Source: Mageeibacillus sp. UBA5439 | Lineage (GTDB): Bacteria; Bacillota; Clostridia; Saccharofermentanales; DTU023 | Length of the DNA stretch: 9,036 bases | Assembly: GCA_002427505.1 (NCBI GenBank) | Contig: DIRJ01000006.1 | Coordinates: forward strand, 1-9,036 | Direction of reading: 5' to 3' | Shown: one piece after another, positions 6,528 to 9,036 of the stretch | Layout of the letters: the number at the start of each line of letters is the position of its first letter | Numbering within the stretch: position 1 is the stretch's first letter | Notes under the pieces: generated by a model | What the model was told of the DNA's origin: nothing | Database searches by the model: none | The model's input: only the letters and a program-made list of their open reading frames with translations | Made by a program: the position numbers and the translations under genes

Positions 6528-7379
6528 ATGTTTGGCTATGTCCGACCTGAAAAAGAATTATTACTGATGCGTGATTTTAACCGCTATCGTTCCATTTACT
6601 GTGGTTTGTGTAAAACCATCAAGGAGCGATATGGCAATCTGCCACGCCTTACAGTCACCTATGACATGACTTTTCTGGCAACGCTTCTGCTTTCCTTGTC
6701 TCGCGAAGACAGTGAGATAGTAAGGGAAGGCTGCCTTCTAAACCCCATGACCAAAAAAGCAATCAGCAAAAACCATCCGGCGCTGGATTTTGCTGCTGAT
6801 GGCAGCATTATTCTGGCTTATTATTCCGCACTTGATAATGCACAGGATGAAAAACCCGTTAAAGGGCGTTTTCAGAGCCTTTTGCTTAAAAGATCAGGTG
6901 AAAAAGTCAGACGTCTCCATCCGGAATTGTCTGTGAAAATTGAAGTTATCCTGCAAGAGCTCAGTGAAATTGAAAAAGGTGATTACGATCCGGCGGCGGC
7001 GGATATTTTCGGCCGTCTTCTGGCAGAAGTTTTTGCTGAAGGAGCCAGGCTTCTGGATCATCCGGACCGTGAACTTCTGATCAGAGTCTTGCCAGACGTT
7101 GGCTTTGCTTTGGGCAAATGGATTTATCTGCTGGATGCATTTGACGATCGCGAAGACGATCTTCATAATAAGCAGTGGAATCCGCTGCTCAAATTTTCCG
7201 AGCCTGACAGCAGGAATTTTGTTGAGGAAATCCTCAGGGAATGTGAAGAAGAAGTTGACCGTTTACTGGCTCTCTTGCCCTACCAGAGAGATGGCGTAAT
7301 TATTGGTAATATCGCCACTATCGGTTTGCCAGGGACCCGGGAACGCGTTTTGGCAGGAAATGAACTGCCCCGGATATAG
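6528..7379 (+). CDS. DUF5685-like protein of unknown function with two Asp-rich motifs
   Basis: A 283-residue, largely helical, soluble protein. The beginning MFGYVRP and YRSIYCGLCKTI (20-31) are what I recall for the uncharacterised DUF5685 family. No function is established. Visible features are the CxxC pair C25/C28, another cysteine at C69, H83, and two acidic motifs: LDNAQDEK (102-109) and DAFDDREDDL (203-212) followed by WNPL. Two Asp-rich motifs on an all-helical protein recall class I isoprenoid synthases, but this is only a pattern resemblance. The cysteines could bind a metal. It is the first gene of an apparent operon; the J-domain gene begins 34 bases after its stop. I chose ATG at 6528 because family members start MFGYV; ATG at 6516 in the same frame would add four residues. 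Neither start has a strong ribosome binding site. Confidence 0.75.
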   Translation: MFGYVRPEKELLLMRDFNRYRSIYCGLCKTIKERYGNLPRLTVTYDMTFLATLLLSLSREDSEIVREGCLLNPMTKKAISKNHPALDFAADGSIILAYYSALDNAQDEKPVKGRFQSLLLKRSGEKVRRLHPELSVKIEVILQELSEIEKGDYDPAAADIFGRLLAEVFAEGARLLDHPDRELLIRVLPDVGFALGKWIYLLDAFDDREDDLHNKQWNPLLKFSEPDSRNFVEEILRECEEEVDRLLALLPYQRDGVIIGNIATIGLPGTRERVLAGNELPRI

Positions 7380-7413
7380 ATTTACTCAAGTCTAGATTGG
7401 GAGAATTTAGAAA

Positions 7414-7809
7414 ATGGAAAAAGACCCATATGATGTTCTCGGTATAAGACGCGGGGCTACGGAGAAAGAGATCCGTGACGCTTATCTTGAGCAAACGAAA
7501 AAATACCATCCGGATAAATATCAAGATCCCACGATGAAAGAACTGGCTGAAGAAAAGATGAAGGAAGTCAACAATGCCTATGACCAGCTAACAAAAGGGG
7601 GGCAGCAGCAGCAAAGACCATATCAGAGCCCGCCCTACCAAAGACCTTATGGCGGCTATGGCACTTACGGCAACCCCTATGGCCAACAGCAAAACCAGTC
7701 TCCCTATTACCGTTCTTCAGGCGACAATTGTTGTTCGCAAATGACCTGCCTGTGCTGCGCAGATGCCTGCTGCGAACAGATGGGCGGCGACCTCTGCCTT
7801 TGCTGCTAA
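7414..7809 (+). CDS. Short J-domain (DnaJ-like) protein with cysteine-rich C-terminal tail
   Basis: A 131-residue co-chaperone-like protein. Residues 4-61 form a J domain: DPYDVLGI, helix II, the essential HPD tripeptide at 32-34 in KKYHPDKYQD, and NNAYDQL in helix III. Such domains stimulate the ATPase of DnaK-type Hsp70. Residues 63-105 are a low-complexity Gln/Pro/Tyr/Gly linker. The last 26 residues (106-131) hold ten cysteines in CC, CxCC, CC and CxCC clusters around GGDL. Full-length DnaJ instead has four CxxCxGxG repeats in the middle, so this is a different, type III-like J protein; the tail may bind metal or be lipidated, which is inference. There is no signal peptide or membrane helix. 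GGGAGA lies about 9 bases before the ATG. It sits between the DUF5685-like gene and a membrane-protein gene, probably co-transcribed. Confidence 0.88.
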   Translation: MEKDPYDVLGIRRGATEKEIRDAYLEQTKKYHPDKYQDPTMKELAEEKMKEVNNAYDQLTKGGQQQQRPYQSPPYQRPYGGYGTYGNPYGQQQNQSPYYRSSGDNCCSQMTCLCCADACCEQMGGDLCLCC

Positions 7810-7826
7810 GCAGTTGCGGGATCTTA

Positions 7827-8390
7827 ATGTGGTGGAAAACTATGCACCCTGATAAAAAAACCTGGAGATCTGCATACACAATTGCAATAAGTGGAATACT
7901 GATAGCACTGGGCTGGATTTTCATTATTCTCTCAGGCATCCTGCCAACGGGACGTCTTTTTTTGCTCCTTCTGGCTTCCCTGCTAGTTGCCACAGCTTTT
8001 TTTGAAATAAATTTTTCCGGAGCCATCTTAGTAGCTCTGGGTATTTTTATTTTGAGCCTGACTTATCCGGGACCGGTTCAGGCGGCAGCCTTTGCCATTT
8101 TCGCAGCACCCTTATCACTGCTGATACTTCACTTTTATCATTGCGGGCTTCCTAAACTTCTGCAATATCTGCTGTCACACATGATTATGAGTCTCCTGCT
8201 GCTTGCAGTAGTCAAAATCAGCAGGCTGGACACTGCTCTTGTACATAGATTTAATCTGGAAAGCTGGCTGCTTTGGCTGATCATTTTAGCGATATTCCAG
8301 CTGGTGCTGCTTATCTATCGGCAAGTACTTTTAAACTATGAGCTGTTTTTTTACGAGAGAATACATCCCTGGCTGCGTAGAAAAAAGTAA
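7827..8390 (+). CDS. Uncharacterised six-helix membrane protein
   Basis: About 187 residues and strongly hydrophobic. Likely helices are 17-39, 43-60, 62-80, 85-104, 111-131 and 145-165, with a basic tail ending RRKK that should face the cytoplasm. The loop LPTGRL (39-44) between the first two helices, and ASLLVA after it, resemble a small clostridial membrane family I remember without a function; weak likeness to ECF transporter substrate-binding subunits is possible. There are no catalytic motifs. The start is uncertain: ATG at 7827 (GGGA 5 bases before) and ATG at 7842 (GGTGG 6 bases before) are both plausible. The frame is open upstream to 7728, but that stretch overlaps the J-domain gene and reads as a non-hydrophobic Arg-rich shadow. 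The gap to the J-domain gene is 17 or 32 bases, so it is probably the third gene of the operon. Its stop codon touches that of the next, convergent gene. Confidence 0.75.
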   Translation: MWWKTMHPDKKTWRSAYTIAISGILIALGWIFIILSGILPTGRLFLLLLASLLVATAFFEINFSGAILVALGIFILSLTYPGPVQAAAFAIFAAPLSLLILHFYHCGLPKLLQYLLSHMIMSLLLLAVVKISRLDTALVHRFNLESWLLWLIILAIFQLVLLIYRQVLLNYELFFYERIHPWLRRKK

Positions 8391-9036
8391 TTAATTTTTA
8401 GGATTTCCAGCTTGTTCCAGCCGCCTCATACGGCGCCAGTAAACAAGTTTAACTATCTCTCTGATTAAGAGAACTGCAAGAATAAGGCAGATTAAAGCTG
8501 CCAGCCCGATAATGATCAGTCCCAGATTCTCATTGTTGTACAGTTGACTTACCAGTCTGGCCAGAATCGTATTAGAAGAAATAATGTCGCGGTCAGGTCC
8601 GATACGAACAGGGATTCTCGTACCGTCAAGCATCTCGAAAATTATCTGACCGGTCATGCTGCCCTTCTGCAGGGGCAGGAGATAGGGAGCATTACCAACA
8701 TAAACGACATCATCTTTCAGATAAAAATTATCTCTGGGATGAACATAATAAACTGTATCCAAATACTGCAGACCAAAACTCTCTCCGCTTTCAGTCTTTT
8801 CACTGTGGCCTGGAACAGGAGTACCTGCTTCTGTTAAAGCTGTACGCTGATAATGTTGATTAATTTTGTCATAGAGTTTCAGTGTTTCATCGATCATCGG
8901 GCTTTTGCCGGCAGAGAGCAGCAGAGTTGTAACAGGTATTCCGTCAATCGTTTCACCGTAACTCAAAGTCAGTGAGAAACGGTCAGAACGATGATGATAG
9001 GCTGCATCAACATTGCCTTCCGAAAGTGTAAACAGG
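8391..9036 (-). CDS. Probable D-alanyl-D-alanine carboxypeptidase (DacA/DacF-like), C-terminal part, cut by window edge
   Basis: The frame is open from the right edge to TAA at 8393-8391, giving the last 214 residues. A TTG at 8966 could be read as a start, but the reading frame continues upstream without a stop and in the same style, so this is a truncated longer gene. GIPVTTLLLSAGKSP followed by ETLKLYDKI resembles the end of the penicillin-binding transpeptidase domain of low-molecular-weight PBPs (the segment after KTG). LLPLQKGSMTGQIIF resembles the beta-rich PBP5 C-terminal domain. A single hydrophobic helix (LGLIIIGLAALICLILAVLL) and a basic tail, YWRRMRR, would anchor it with the catalytic domain outside. 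Catalytic SxxK, SxN and KTG motifs would lie off the window, so the identification rests on the weaker C-terminal pattern. Confidence 0.55.
   Translation of the reverse strand, partial: LFTLSEGNVDAAYHHRSDRFSLTLSYGETIDGIPVTTLLLSAGKSPMIDETLKLYDKINQHYQRTALTEAGTPVPGHSEKTESGESFGLQYLDTVYYVHPRDNFYLKDDVVYVGNAPYLLPLQKGSMTGQIIFEMLDGTRIPVRIGPDRDIISSNTILARLVSQLYNNENLGLIIIGLAALICLILAVLLIREIVKLVYWRRMRRLEQAGNPKN

Noticed and set aside
7568..8026. 152-codon minus-strand frame across the J-domain and membrane genes
   Set aside because: It overlaps two well-supported genes and has a very Arg-rich composition with no recognisable domain.
8391..8966. Complete 191-residue gene starting at TTG 8966
   Set aside because: The frame stays open to the right edge with continuing protein-like sequence, so the gene is truncated by the window rather than starting there.

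Overview
The window looks like the chromosome of an anaerobic, low- to mid-GC Firmicute, most likely class Clostridia. The reasons are a ferredoxin-dependent indolepyruvate oxidoreductase, strong AGGAGG-like ribosome binding sites, sigma-A-type promoters, and a cluster of three uncharacterised genes whose protein styles I associate with clostridia. The genus cannot be named from the sequence. There is no sign of phage, insertion sequences or CRISPR; this is a housekeeping and accessory region with eight protein genes and one tRNA.

Left part (1-2584), all on the minus strand. Reading leftward, there is a strong promoter, tRNA-Ala(GGC), a terminator hairpin, a 404-residue cation diffusion facilitator with the Asn-Asp/Asp-Asp metal site associated with manganese export, and then iorA. 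The iorA gene starts at GTG and runs off the left edge, so only its first 335 codons are present. The transporter has no obvious promoter of its own and may depend on read-through of the tRNA terminator.

Middle (2585-6476). A clear sigma-A promoter (TAGACA-17-TATAAT) drives an AMP-forming acyl-CoA synthetase on the plus strand. It converges on glnS (glutaminyl-tRNA synthetase, minus strand), and a strong hairpin between them terminates glnS. The glnS promoter region is overlapped by a perfect 10+10 bp inverted repeat, a candidate operator. It lies between glnS and the next, divergent gene.

Right part (6477-9036). Three closely spaced plus-strand genes appear to form an operon: a DUF5685-like protein with two Asp-rich motifs and conserved-looking cysteines, a short J-domain protein with a Tyr/Gln/Gly-rich linker and ten cysteines in its last 26 residues, and a six-helix membrane protein of unknown function. 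This is the best candidate in the window for an undescribed system: a J-domain co-chaperone paired with a possible metal-binding helical protein and a membrane partner. The operon ends exactly where a convergent minus-strand gene ends, with no base between the two stop codons. That gene is probably the C-terminal part of a membrane-anchored D-Ala-D-Ala carboxypeptidase, cut by the right edge.
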